From contig NZ_RCBY01000066.1 in NCBI RefSeq assembly GCF_003838195.1, positions 1 to 34,054 on the forward strand: a stretch of 34,054 bases of DNA, read 5' to 3'. This DNA comes from Okeania hirsuta. GTDB lineage: Bacteria > Cyanobacteriota > Cyanobacteriia > Cyanobacteriales > Microcoleaceae. The notes beneath the pieces were generated by a model. It was not told the DNA's origin. It saw only the letters and a program-made list of their open reading frames with translations, and did no database searches. Shown in pieces: positions 8,384 to 16,814 of the stretch; positions within the stretch are counted from its first letter, which is position 1; each line of letters begins with the position of its first letter. The position numbers were made by a program, and so were the translations under genes.

Positions 8384-9397
8384 TTAATTAGCTGCTTGCT
8401 TTGCTGTTTCTAGCCAATTATCATATTTTTGTTGATTATTTTTTATCCATTCTTGACCATGGCGCAAAATATCTTCTGGTTTGTCCTCTCCCTCTTTGAT
8501 ACGTAAACTTTCAACATTCATATCCACAATTGGAATTTCAACTAACTCAAACCATCTTTTGGCAACTGGGTTGACTTCTAAAAATTTTTGATTCGCTACT
8601 ATACGCTGTTGAAGCAGGGGAAAGCCAAGATTTTTTCCATCTAGAGATGTATCTTTTTCGCTTAAATTTTCCATAGATGACGGTAAGGAAGTGAAAGGTA
8701 CTTCTAGTGAAACTACATTTTCATTTGGTTTTAAAACTGTCGATATCCAATGAGGTTCGTAAGCATAATAAAGAATTGGTTTTCCTTCCTGATAACGAGT
8801 CATTGCATCTGCCAAGAGAATTTCATATTGTCCTTGATTATGTTCTACAGTATTTTCTAATTCATAAGCTTTAAGATGATGATTGATAATTAATTCACAA
8901 GACCAACCAGGATTACAACCAACTAAATTTGCTTTGCCATCTCCATCGGAATCAAAAAGTTTGGCTATTTCTGGATTTTTTAATTGTTGAAGGTTAGTAA
9001 TGTTATATTTATCGGCTGTTTTTTTGTCTATTTCATATCTTTGTATTCCATCAGGAGTTAATTTTCCAACTTTCTCTAACTTTTCTTCACCACCAGCATT
9101 TTCAAAGAATTCATTGTGTTGTGGTTCATAGTAAACAGTGCTATATTCTAAATCTCCATTGGCAAGAGAAATATAAATTGCTGGATATTCAATTTGTTTT
9201 GGTCTTTCAATTTTATAGCCGAGTTTTTCTAAACCTATATTCACTACTTCGGTTTGAAATAATTCTTGTATCCAGCTACTATTAGCACTCCGAATAGTAA
9301 CTGTTTCAGAATCAGGAACTTGTTGGCAGGAAGTAAAAATTACTAATAAGCTGGTGAGAATTGTTCCTAGAATAGTTTTGAGATATTTTTGTTTCAT
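8384..9397 (-). CDS. Betaine-type (OpuAC/ProX-like) substrate-binding lipoprotein
   Basis: A 337-residue periplasmic binding protein of the OpuAC family, which captures glycine betaine, proline betaine and related quaternary amines for an ABC importer. An N-terminal hydrophobic signal ends in FTSC at about residue 24, a probable lipidation site. Conserved aromatic residues that could form the ligand cage include SSWIQELFQ, GCNPGWSCEL and EPHWIS. A DSDGDGKANLVG segment resembles a calcium-binding loop. No permease or ATPase gene is nearby, so the protein must work with components elsewhere or be an orphan. Ligand specificity cannot be read from the sequence; marine cyanobacteria of this type rely on betaine-like solutes. 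It is one of two intact copies among four. Confidence 0.85.
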   Translation of the reverse strand: MKQKYLKTILGTILTSLLVIFTSCQQVPDSETVTIRSANSSWIQELFQTEVVNIGLEKLGYKIERPKQIEYPAIYISLANGDLEYSTVYYEPQHNEFFENAGGEEKLEKVGKLTPDGIQRYEIDKKTADKYNITNLQQLKNPEIAKLFDSDGDGKANLVGCNPGWSCELIINHHLKAYELENTVEHNQGQYEILLADAMTRYQEGKPILYYAYEPHWISTVLKPNENVVSLEVPFTSLPSSMENLSEKDTSLDGKNLGFPLLQQRIVANQKFLEVNPVAKRWFELVEIPIVDMNVESLRIKEGEDKPEDILRHGQEWIKNNQQKYDNWLETAKQAAN

Positions 9398-9527
9398 TGT
9401 GGTTTGATGGAAAATTTTTTCATCAATAGTATTTTACTACTCTCAGCACTAAAGATTTATAGAAATTTGAGAATAGGCAAAAGGCAATATATTTTGATTC
9501 AAATGGCAAATTTTGAATTAAAAAGGC

Positions 9528-10298
9528 TCTACTAATTTCCTCGACCAAAAAGCACTTATCAGACCAGTTTTAAGTTTATTAAAAAAATATAAATTGGTGG
9601 TTATTGGAGACAGTGAAATTCACGGTGTCGAATTATCTTACTGGCTAAAAATTAGAGCTATAACTCAAAAAATTCATTTCATCTTCGGACAAAAACAAGA
9701 TACTAACTATAGAAAACCCCGTCAAAAATACCATCCATTGAGTAATTTACCTGTATCTCCAGGAACCAAAATATTTTTAAGTAACATCAATATTACTCAG
9801 AACAAAGGATTGGGATCTTTTAATTTAGTTGCTTATTGGAAACGAAAATATAAAAACAAGATGGAAAAGGAGCCTTGGTACTTGTTGACAAATCTTGAAA
9901 GTTTAGATTAAGTTCTCAAATTTTATCGGTCGATAATGGGTATTGAAGCTATGTTTAAAGATTGTAAAACAGGGGGATATAATCTAGAAGGAAGTAGAGC
10001 TAATACACAACGTATTACCAATCTCATTTTACTAGTTGCAATTGCTTATAATGCTTAATGTTACCATGGTAATTGTCTCAAAAAGTCAGGAGGTCAAAGA
10101 TATATTTTTAGACTAAAAGAACCAGGGCGAAAAGATAGAATACATAGCAATTCTTGGGTAGGTATGTATGGTGATTTGTGGGTCATAGCTGGGGAATATT
10201 TAGTTGAAATTGTCACAGATATGATGAATTTTAATTCTCAGAAAAAGTCTGATGACCAAAGGGGATTAAAAGCTCTGTCAATGTTAAATCATATTTAA
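9528..10298 (+). pseudogene. IS4-family transposase remnant
   Basis: One reading frame runs from about 9528 to 10298 with two internal TAA codons (9909 and 10056). The first part contains the second catalytic Asp region (KLVVIGDSEIHGVELSYWLK). After the first stop, FYRSIMGIEAMFKDCKTGGY carries the IS4 signature with Glu and Lys. The first stop falls where relatives have Gln (ESLD-Q-VLKFYR). The N-terminal part with the first Asp is missing and no terminal repeats were found. This is a dead insertion sequence between two copies of the binding-protein gene. The open frame 9594-9911 is only its middle part. Confidence 0.85.
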
Positions 10299-10401
10299 TT
10301 ATTTACCCGAAACGTCTGACTATTCATCTGATTATTAAAAATTTTTTAATTGACTTACATAAATGTTTTGAGAGTAATTTACTTGAACAATAAATCAACG
10401 C

Positions 10402-10438
10402 AGTGTGGTGGTATGGGTGAGCGAAGTTCACCCACACT
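10402..10438. terminator. Hairpin between transposase relic and binding-protein gene
   Basis: GGGTGA at 10415-10420 pairs with TCACCC at 10428-10433, and AGTGTGG with CCACACT can form a competing outer stem. It lies 150 bp past the end of the minus-strand binding-protein gene and lacks a T-tract, so it may be a terminator or an insertion-sequence remnant. Confidence 0.3.
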
Positions 10439-10585
10439 CTCACTAATAATAATTATCATTCTCACAAAACCAGTCAATTTTTCACCCTTGCTTATATCCT
10501 TTAAACCCTTATCCCACAATAGCTTTGAGGTGCTTGTCACCCCGTGATACAGAAAGCTTATGAAGATTTTTCCTACTTAACTTGC

Positions 10586-11596
10586 TTATTTTCTTGCTAC
10601 CTCCAACCAATTATCATATTCTTGTTGATGATTTTTTACCCACTCTTGAGCATGACGCTGAATATCTTCTGGTTGGTCTTCTCCCTCTTTAATACGTAAA
10701 CTTTCAGTATTCATATCTGCAACTGGAATTTTGACTAATTCAAACCATTTTTTGGCAACTGAGTTAGCTTCTAGGAATTTTTTATTAGCAACAATACCCT
10801 GATCGCCTTTAGGAAGGCCAAGATTTTTACCATCTACTGATGTATCTTTTTCACTCAGATTTCCCATAGATTCTGGTAAAGATGTGAAAGGAACTTCTAA
10901 CCAAACTACATCTTTTCCTGGTTTTAAGACTGCAGATATCCAGTGAGGATTATAGGCATAATAAAGAATAGGTTCACCTTTTTGATAACGAGTAATAGCA
11001 TCTGCTAATAAAATTGTATATTGGCCTCGATTATGTTCTACAGTATCTTCTAGTCCATAAGCTTTAAGGTGATGGTCTATGGTCAACTCACAACCCCAAC
11101 CTGGATTACAACCAACTAAATTTGCCTTACCATCTTTATCTGAGTCAAAAACTTGAGCAATTTCTGGGTCTTTTAATTGTTGAAGGTTAGTAATGTTATA
11201 TTTATCGGCGGTTTTTTTATCTATTTGATATCCTTGAATTCCATTAGGAGTTAAAATTCCCACTCCCTCTAATTTTTCTTCACCACCAGCATTTTCAAAG
11301 TATTTTTTGTGTCCTGGTTGGTAATAAACAACGCTATAGTCTAAGTCTCCATTACCTATAGAAATATAAAGTGCCGGATAATCAATTTCTTTTGGTTTTT
11401 CGACCTTGTAGCCTAATTTTTCTAAACCTATATTTACAACTTCGGTTTGAAATGATTCTTCTATCCAATTACTATGAGCACTCCGAATAGTTAAACTTTT
11501 ATTATTTGGCGATGTTTGACAGGAAGTAAAGACTATTAATAAGTTGGTCAAGATTATTCCTAAAATAATTTTGAAGAATTTTTGTTTAAGTTTCAT
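10586..11596 (-). CDS. Betaine-type (OpuAC/ProX-like) substrate-binding lipoprotein
   Basis: A 336-residue paralogue of the gene at 8384-9397, with the same layout: hydrophobic signal ending in FTSC, HSNWIEESFQTEVV, the calcium-loop-like DSDKDGKANLVGCNPGWGCE, NPHWIS, and the C-terminal KEGEDQPEDI segment. Residues differ along the whole length (for example DSDKDG for DSDGDG and NPHW for EPHW), so the copies are not a very recent duplication and may differ in ligand affinity. It probably delivers quaternary-amine osmolytes to an ABC importer encoded elsewhere. The transposase relic separates it from the other three copies. Confidence 0.85.
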   Translation of the reverse strand: MKLKQKFFKIILGIILTNLLIVFTSCQTSPNNKSLTIRSAHSNWIEESFQTEVVNIGLEKLGYKVEKPKEIDYPALYISIGNGDLDYSVVYYQPGHKKYFENAGGEEKLEGVGILTPNGIQGYQIDKKTADKYNITNLQQLKDPEIAQVFDSDKDGKANLVGCNPGWGCELTIDHHLKAYGLEDTVEHNRGQYTILLADAITRYQKGEPILYYAYNPHWISAVLKPGKDVVWLEVPFTSLPESMGNLSEKDTSVDGKNLGLPKGDQGIVANKKFLEANSVAKKWFELVKIPVADMNTESLRIKEGEDQPEDIQRHAQEWVKNHQQEYDNWLEVARK

Positions 11597-11866
11597 TTTT
11601 ATTAGATTGGCAAATTTTACATTTATTGAATATTTATTTGATGATAATTTTTTCCTTGTATAATAGAGTAGGAGATTTACAGTCTAGAGAACATAATTTT
11701 AAATGAAATTTAAACTGTACTTATCTAGATATTTAGTCGGTTTGAGCTATTACCCTAGCTTAAATTAATCAGTTAATTTTGTAAATCTACTTTACTAATC
11801 ATCTCTATGATTCTTTAAATTTAGGATATAATTAAAGTTTGCAGTGAAAATTTAAAAATTAAAATC

Positions 11867-12325
11867 ATGGCCAAAAAATTACAGGTAGTCCTGAATCAAG
11901 ATGTGAAAAATTTGGGAATATCAGGAGATGTGGTAGAAGTAGCTCCTGGTTATGCTCGTAACTATTTGATTCCTCAGAAAATTGCTTTTCGTACTACTCC
12001 AGGTATTCTTAAACAGGTAGAACGTCGTAGAGAACAAGAGCGACAAAGACAAATAGAATTGAAGCAAGCAGCAGAAGCTCAAAAGACGGCTTTGGAAACA
12101 GTTGGTCGCTTTAAAATTGCTAAACAAGTTGGTGAAAATGATGCGATTTTTGGTACTGTTACTGATAGAGAATTGGTGGATGTAATTAAGGAAAATACTG
12201 GTCAAGAAATTGATAGACGTGGCGTTACTTTGCCAGAAATTAGCAAGGTTGGATTCTACAAAGCTCAAATTAAACTTCATCCAGAGGTAACTGCTGAAGT
12301 AGAGATTCAAGTAGTGGGTAGTTAA
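11867..12325 (+). CDS. rplI: 50S ribosomal protein L9
   Basis: A 152-residue protein that binds 23S rRNA through its N-terminal domain. The L9 signature is near the start ([19 protein letters not shown]), followed by the long connecting helix rich in Glu, Arg and Gln (about residues 45-75) and the C-terminal domain ending in [10 protein letters not shown]. Length matches the family. It is followed on the same strand by dnaB, a common bacterial neighbour, but here about 450 bp of repeats and duplicated DNA separate them. Confidence 0.97.
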   Translation: MAKKLQVVLNQDVKNLGISGDVVEVAPGYARNYLIPQKIAFRTTPGILKQVERRREQERQRQIELKQAAEAQKTALETVGRFKIAKQVGENDAIFGTVTDRELVDVIKENTGQEIDRRGVTLPEISKVGFYKAQIKLHPEVTAEVEIQVVGS

Positions 12326-12330
12326 TTAAA

Positions 12331-12360
12331 GTCAAAAGTCAAAAGTCAAAAGTTAAAAAG
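12331..12360. repeat. Heptanucleotide repeat (GTCAAAA)n
   Basis: About three to four units of a 7-bp repeat follow directly after rplI. TTTGACTTTTGACTTT, the same repeat in opposite orientation, occurs at about 12452-12468, so the two could pair as a long imperfect hairpin after rplI. Confidence 0.65.
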
Positions 12361-12478
12361 AAATTAGGGTTTATGTAAATAAATGCTCTAGTGCCACACT
12401 AAATCTAGATTTTATGACTCGAAAATGCGTAAGTATCCTTTGATAGACAATCTTTGACTTTTGACTTTAGTCCAACTG

Positions 12479-12856
12479 TAATATTCAGCAATTGGATTGA
12501 GTATGGATTTTTCTAACAGAGTAATTTAAACTCTACTCCCTATTCCCTTTTCAAATAAATTTTAAATAATTGTAGGTAAATCACAGATGTCTAACAATCG
12601 CCTACCTCCCCAAAATATTGAAGCGGAAGAAGCTATTTTAGGTGGCATTCTCCTCGACTTTAATATTCAGCAATTGGATTGAGTATGGATTTTTCTACCA
12701 GAGTAATTTAAACTCTACTCCCTACTCCCTACTACCTATTCCCTTTTCAAATAAATTTTAAATAATTGTAGGTAAATCACAGATGTCTAGCGATCGCCTA
12801 CCTCCCCAAAATATTGAAGCGGAAGAAGCTATTTTAGGTGGTATTCTCCTCGACCC
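12479..12856 (+). repeat. Tandem duplication of the dnaB upstream region and first codons
   Basis: Unit 1 (12479-12660) and unit 2 (12661 to about 12856) both contain TAATATTCAGCAATTGGATT, the same AT-rich leader and the first 24 codons of dnaB. Unit 2 is 14 bp longer because a CTCCCTA-type heptamer tract expanded. The offset is 182 bp before the tract and 196 bp after it. The real gene starts in unit 2. Confidence 0.95.
12587..12682 (+). pseudogene. Truncated duplicate of the dnaB start (31 codons)
   Basis: An ATG opens a frame that matches the first 24 residues of DnaB (MSNNRLPPQN...) except for residues 3-4, then runs across the duplication junction and stops at TGA 12680-12682. It keeps the same leader as dnaB, so it could be translated as a short decoy peptide, but it is most simply a by-product of the duplication. 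Confidence 0.85.
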
Positions 12857-15800
12857 AGAAGCTATTAATCGAGTGACAGAGTTATTACGCCCAGAGTTTT
12901 TTGCCATTGAAGCTCATCAAATTCTTTATAAAGCAATGTGGCAACTTTATAATCAGGGCAAACCTACAGATTTAATGACTGTTACCAGTTGGCTTACTGA
13001 CAATAATCAATTAGAAAAAATTGGCGGGCAAGTAAAAATAGTTCAACTATTAGAACGAACTGTTTCGGCGGTTAATATTGACCAATATGCTGTTTTAGTT
13101 ATTGATAAATATATCCGCAGAAAATTAATTCAAGCAGGAAATGAAATTTTTGATTTAGGGTTTCAAACAGCTACTGAATTAAAAACTATTCTTGACCAAG
13201 CTGAACAAAAAATATTTGCTCTGACTCAGGATAAACCACAACAAGATTTAGTTCCTATTTCTGAGACTTTAATTAATACTTTTCAGGATATTGAAGATAG
13301 AAATGAGGGAGTTGCTTTACCTGGTCTTGCTTGTGGTTTTTACGATCTGGATGCAATGACTGGAGGTTTTCAACGTTCGGATTTAATTATTGTAGCTGGT
13401 CGTCCCTCAATGGGAAAATGTGCTGCTTATGATACTTTAGTTTTGCAAAAAGATGGCAGTTTAATTACTTTGGCAGAAGTTTATCAAAGGCAAGAAACGG
13501 AGTTATTAACTTTAGGCAAAAATTGGAAGTTTCAGATTACTAAACCTTCTGCTTTTATTGATGATGGAATTAAACCTGTATTTAGAGTAACGACAAAATC
13601 AGGAAGATTTGTAGAGACGACAATTACTCATCCTTTTCTAACGGTTGATGGTTGGAAACCTTTGGCAAAATTACAGGTAGGAGAAAAAATAGCTGTACCC
13701 CGTCGGTTAGATGTTTTTGGCGATGAAACTATTCCAGAAAATCAGTTTGCTTCTCTGATTGATTCTGATAATTTCTGTCTTTCTCCTATTGTCTTTAAAT
13801 TAGAAAAGTCGCAATTAGCTTTATTTATTAGATATTTATTTTCCCTGGATGGATGGGTAAAAATATTTGAAACTGGGGCAGTATGTTTAGGCTATTCTGT
13901 GGTTAGTGAAAAGTTTGTTAGGCAAGTACAACATCTTTTGCTCAGATTTGGAATTATTGCTGCTATTGAAAAGGTTGAAGAGTGTAGAAGTAGGAAAGGA
14001 AAGACGAATAAATATTTGTGGCATTTAACTATTACAGATAAAGTATCCCTCAAAAATTTGGTGCTAGATATTGGTAATTTTCCATTAGAAAACTTAGATT
14101 TATCCTCTAGCAGATTAAATTTAGTCAGAAAGGAGAATTTTTGGGTTGAGAAATTAGAAAATACAGAGGGTTTCTGGGATAAAGTTCTTGTTGTGATGAA
14201 AAAGTTTGCTCCATCTATCATCCTTTCGGCACAGAGCAAAAATGGAAAAGAAAAGACCGAGCAAAATTTCAATAATCTAACTACTACTGATGTCTTATTT
14301 CGACAAAACTTTCTAGCAAATATTGGTAATGTTCCATCAGAAAGTTTGGATTTACTCAGAAACGAAAATGCCTTGGTTGAAAAACTCAAAGGTAGGGAAA
14401 TTTTCGGCAATGAAATAATTTCTGTGATGGAAAAGTTTGCCGAATCTAGATTTCTCTTGGCACAGAGCAAAAATAGAAAAGTCAAGACCGAGCAAAATTT
14501 CAATAATCTAACTACTACTGATACTTTCGGTGGGAAAAATATTCTGTCAGATATGAGAAATTTTCCATTTATAAATCTAGATTTTCCCTCCTATAGATTA
14601 AATTTAGTCAGACAGGAGAATTTCTGGGTTGAGGAATTAGAAAATACTCAGATTTTGTGGAATGAAATTGTTGATGTGATGGAAAAGTTTGCTGAATCTA
14701 GATATCTTTCAGCACAGAGCAAAAATGGAAAAGAAAAGACCGAGCAAAATTTCAATAATCTAACTACTACTGAGACTTTCTGTGGGAAAAATATTCTGTC
14801 AGATATGAGAAATTTTCCATCTATAAATCTAGATTTCCCCTCCAGCAGATTAAATTTAGTCAGAGACGGAAATTTATTAGTCGAACAATTAGAAAATGAC
14901 GATATTTACTGGGATGAAATTGTTTCTATAGAACCAGTAGGAGAAAAGCAAGTATACGATCTGACTGTGCCAGAAACTCATAATTTTGTAGCTAATGATA
15001 TTTGCCTCCACAATACTAGCTTCGCTGTAAATATTGGTCATAGTATTGCAGCTAATCTCAAATTACCAGTAGCAATTTTTAGCCTAGAAATGTCTAAGGA
15101 ACAATTAGTATTAAGACTATTAGCAAGTGAGGCAAGAATTGAAAGTAATAGATTGCGGTCTGGACGAATTAGTCAGAGTGAATGGGAACCTTTAACTTCC
15201 GCTATTGGTACTCTTGCTGAAATGCCAATTTTTATTGATGATACTCCTAATATTACTGTTAATGAAATTCGTTCAAAAGTCAGACAATTACAAAGTGAAC
15301 AAGGTGAAGCATTAGGATTAATTTTATTAGATTATCTACAGTTAATGGAGGGGAGTAATACTGATAATCGAGTGTTGGAGTTGGCAAGAATTACTCGGAG
15401 TTTGAAGGGTTTGGCACGAGAAATTTCAGTACCGATTATTGCTTTGTCTCAACTTAGTAGAAGTGTAGAGTCTCGAACTAATAAAAGACCGATGATGTCT
15501 GACTTAAGAGAGTCTGGTTGTTTGACTGGAGATACTTTAATTTGTTTAGCTGATGGTAAAAAAATTCCTATTTCTCATCTGGTTGGTAAGTCTAATTTTT
15601 CTGTTTTGGCGTTGAATGAAAATACTGGAAAATTTGAGTCAGCTATTGTTAGTAGGGTTTTTTCTACTGGGGTTAAACCTATATTTTCTTTGCAAACTTC
15701 TTCGGGAAAATTGATTCGGGCAACGGCTAATCATCCTTTCTTTTCTATGGGGGGTTGGAAACAGTTAAATACTCTGAATATTGGGGATTCTCTTGCTATT

Positions 15801-16262
15801 TTGAACCAAAAAATGCTTAAATATTCAATATTGTATTGTGGGCAACTTTTGTATCAAATGGATTTTAGGCCAAAATATGGTGGAAATTTAGGGTCTGTAG
15901 TTAAGTGTCGGGAGTGGGAAAAACCTACTCAAATTGATGTTAAATGGGATGAAATTGTGGAAATAAGACCAGATGGTGAGGCGGAGGTTTTTGACTTAAC
16001 TGTGCCTAGTCTACATAATTTTGTGGCAAATGAGATTGTTGTTCATAACTCTATTGAACAAGATGCTGATTTAGTTATTATGCTTTATCGGGATGAGTAT
16101 TATTCCCCAGATACCCCGGACCAGGGTATTGCTGAGGTGATTATTACTAAGCATCGGAATGGGCCGACTGGTACGGTTAAGTTATTGTTTGACCCCCAGT
16201 TTACTAAGTTTAGAAATTTGGCAATAAGAGGGAACAGGGAACAGGGAACAGGGAACAGATAA
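12783..16262 (+). CDS. dnaB: Replicative DNA helicase DnaB precursor with two inteins
   Basis: The hexameric fork helicase, made as a 1159-residue precursor. Extein parts are residues 1-212, 745-912 and 1090-1159; splicing yields about 450 residues, normal for DnaB. The first intein splits the Walker A loop after GRPSMGK, so ATP binding needs splicing. The second follows DLRESG, the position of the known Synechocystis DnaB intein. Helicase motifs in the middle extein include LILLDYLQLM (Walker B) and ALSQLSRSVE. The final residues (REQGTGNR) are encoded by a GGGAACA heptamer tract that runs through the stop codon. The gene follows rplI; its promoter and first codons are duplicated just upstream. 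The ATG is confirmed by the typical DnaB start RLPPQNIEAEEAILGG. Confidence 0.96.
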   Translation: MSSDRLPPQNIEAEEAILGGILLDPEAINRVTELLRPEFFAIEAHQILYKAMWQLYNQGKPTDLMTVTSWLTDNNQLEKIGGQVKIVQLLERTVSAVNIDQYAVLVIDKYIRRKLIQAGNEIFDLGFQTATELKTILDQAEQKIFALTQDKPQQDLVPISETLINTFQDIEDRNEGVALPGLACGFYDLDAMTGGFQRSDLIIVAGRPSMGKCAAYDTLVLQKDGSLITLAEVYQRQETELLTLGKNWKFQITKPSAFIDDGIKPVFRVTTKSGRFVETTITHPFLTVDGWKPLAKLQVGEKIAVPRRLDVFGDETIPENQFASLIDSDNFCLSPIVFKLEKSQLALFIRYLFSLDGWVKIFETGAVCLGYSVVSEKFVRQVQHLLLRFGIIAAIEKVEECRSRKGKTNKYLWHLTITDKVSLKNLVLDIGNFPLENLDLSSSRLNLVRKENFWVEKLENTEGFWDKVLVVMKKFAPSIILSAQSKNGKEKTEQNFNNLTTTDVLFRQNFLANIGNVPSESLDLLRNENALVEKLKGREIFGNEIISVMEKFAESRFLLAQSKNRKVKTEQNFNNLTTTDTFGGKNILSDMRNFPFINLDFPSYRLNLVRQENFWVEELENTQILWNEIVDVMEKFAESRYLSAQSKNGKEKTEQNFNNLTTTETFCGKNILSDMRNFPSINLDFPSSRLNLVRDGNLLVEQLENDDIYWDEIVSIEPVGEKQVYDLTVPETHNFVANDICLHNTSFAVNIGHSIAANLKLPVAIFSLEMSKEQLVLRLLASEARIESNRLRSGRISQSEWEPLTSAIGTLAEMPIFIDDTPNITVNEIRSKVRQLQSEQGEALGLILLDYLQLMEGSNTDNRVLELARITRSLKGLAREISVPIIALSQLSRSVESRTNKRPMMSDLRESGCLTGDTLICLADGKKIPISHLVGKSNFSVLALNENTGKFESAIVSRVFSTGVKPIFSLQTSSGKLIRATANHPFFSMGGWKQLNTLNIGDSLAILNQKMLKYSILYCGQLLYQMDFRPKYGGNLGSVVKCREWEKPTQIDVKWDEIVEIRPDGEAEVFDLTVPSLHNFVANEIVVHNSIEQDADLVIMLYRDEYYSPDTPDQGIAEVIITKHRNGPTGTVKLLFDPQFTKFRNLAIRGNREQGTGNR
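13419..15014 (+). other. DnaB intein 1 (532 residues, Walker A site)
   Basis: Residues 213-744 of the precursor. It starts with Cys213 (CAAYDTLVLQKDGS), has a block B TxxH motif (TITHP, His283) and ends with block F VYDLTVPETHNFVAND and block G ICLHN; the next residue is Thr745. These are the residues needed for splicing. An endonuclease-like LAGLIDADG piece is visible around 345-420 (LFIRYLFSLDGW, then VQHLLLRFGI), but a second half is not recognised. In its place are three and a half in-frame repeats (separate entry). The intein is probably splicing-competent and probably lacks a working endonuclease. Confidence 0.93.
14073..14940 (+). repeat. In-frame tandem repeats inside intein 1
   Basis: Units start at 14073, 14325, 14556 and 14808: 84, 77 and 84 codons, then a partial fourth that merges into block F. 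Each has a FP..NLD..S.RLNLVR.ENFWVE segment, a W(D/N)EI(V).VM(E)KFA segment resembling the start of block F (WDEIVSIEPV), and an almost invariant stretch SKNGKEKTEQNFNNLTTT. All units keep the frame open. The 77-residue unit lacks seven residues near its start. Confidence 0.95.
15519..16049 (+). other. DnaB intein 2 (177-residue mini-intein)
   Basis: Residues 913-1089. Starts CLTGDTLICLADGKKI, has block B-like ATANHPFFSMGGWK, then a short linker, block F EVFDLTVPSLHNFVAN and block G EIVVHN followed by Ser1090. The length leaves no room for a homing endonuclease. It sits between RESG and SIEQD, the same site as the well-studied Synechocystis DnaB intein. Confidence 0.95.
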
Positions 16263-16300
16263 ATCAGTTATCAGTTATCAGTTATCAGTTACCAGTCTCA
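16228..16300 (+). repeat. Two heptamer tracts across the dnaB stop codon
   Basis: (GGGAACA)n of about four units encodes the last residues of DnaB. It is followed after the stop by (TCAGTTA)n of about four units. Both are 7-bp repeats. Seven is not a multiple of three, so changes in copy number would alter the DnaB C-terminus and stop position. Confidence 0.85.
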
Positions 16301-16414
16301 GGAATTTTCCCAGGAGCAATACCAGAAATATTTTCATCTTGTGAAGCTCTCAATAAATGAATGCTAGTTTTTCCCTCGTCAAATCTTTCCATCTATTTCT
16401 CCTCAGTGGAAAAG

Positions 16415-16480
16415 TACGAATATTTTCATTTTGTGAAGCTTATGAAAAAAAAATCGGCACGTCGAAGGATTTTCAGTTGC
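16415..16480 (+). repeat. Dispersed repeat family D, copy 1 (partial)
   Basis: Contains ATTTTCATTTTGTGAAGCTT, then an A-tract and ATCGGCACGTCGAAGGATTT. The same order occurs at 16630-16800 and 30320-30475. Confidence 0.65.
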
Positions 16481-16629
16481 TTCCTCTTTTCAGTTATCAG
16501 TTATCAGCTTTCTACCTAAATTACCAATTTTTAAAGGATGAAATATTATAGAGCGATAGAACTCTGTTCCGCTTCGCGATCGCTCAATCCATTTTTTTTC
16601 ATCATTAAATTTTTTCATCTAACCTCCTC

Positions 16630-16800
16630 AGTGGCAAATCACCAATATTGTCATTCTATGAAGCTCCAAAAAAAATCGGCGCGTCAAAGGATTTAGGGGT
16701 TGCGCTCTCACAATTTTTCTGATACTTTAATATTTAAGTGTGGTTGTTTGTCATTACGCATGACTTTTTCTTCAACACAAGCAAGATAGTATAGTTTTGA
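16630..16800 (+). repeat. Dispersed repeat family D, copy 2
   Basis: Contains TGTCATTCTATGAAGCTCC, an A-tract, ATCGGCGCGTCAAAGGATTT, then GGTTGTTTGTCATTACGCATGA followed by a TTCTTCAAC block. The copy at 30320-30475 has the same blocks in the same order (GAAGCTCC, GTTGCAAAGATTT, GGTTGTTCGTATACACGCATGA, TTATTCAACC), so the unit is at least 150 bp. No coding capacity is recognised. Confidence 0.65.
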
Positions 16801-16814
16801 GGGCGATCACCTCT

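Larger units (their letters stand above)
16263..16814. other. Non-coding stretch with dispersed repeats
   Basis: No credible gene. It carries two copies of a dispersed repeat (about 16415-16480 and 16630-16800), several CAGTTAT heptamers and one GCGATCGC site. Confidence 0.6.

Noticed and set aside
11921-12310. 129-codon open frame antisense to rplI
   Set aside because: A shadow of a highly biased ribosomal protein gene; Ser/Phe/Asn-rich composition.
13892-14503. 203-codon open frame antisense to dnaB
   Set aside because: Lies inside the intein repeats on the opposite strand and mirrors their periodicity; no independent protein features.
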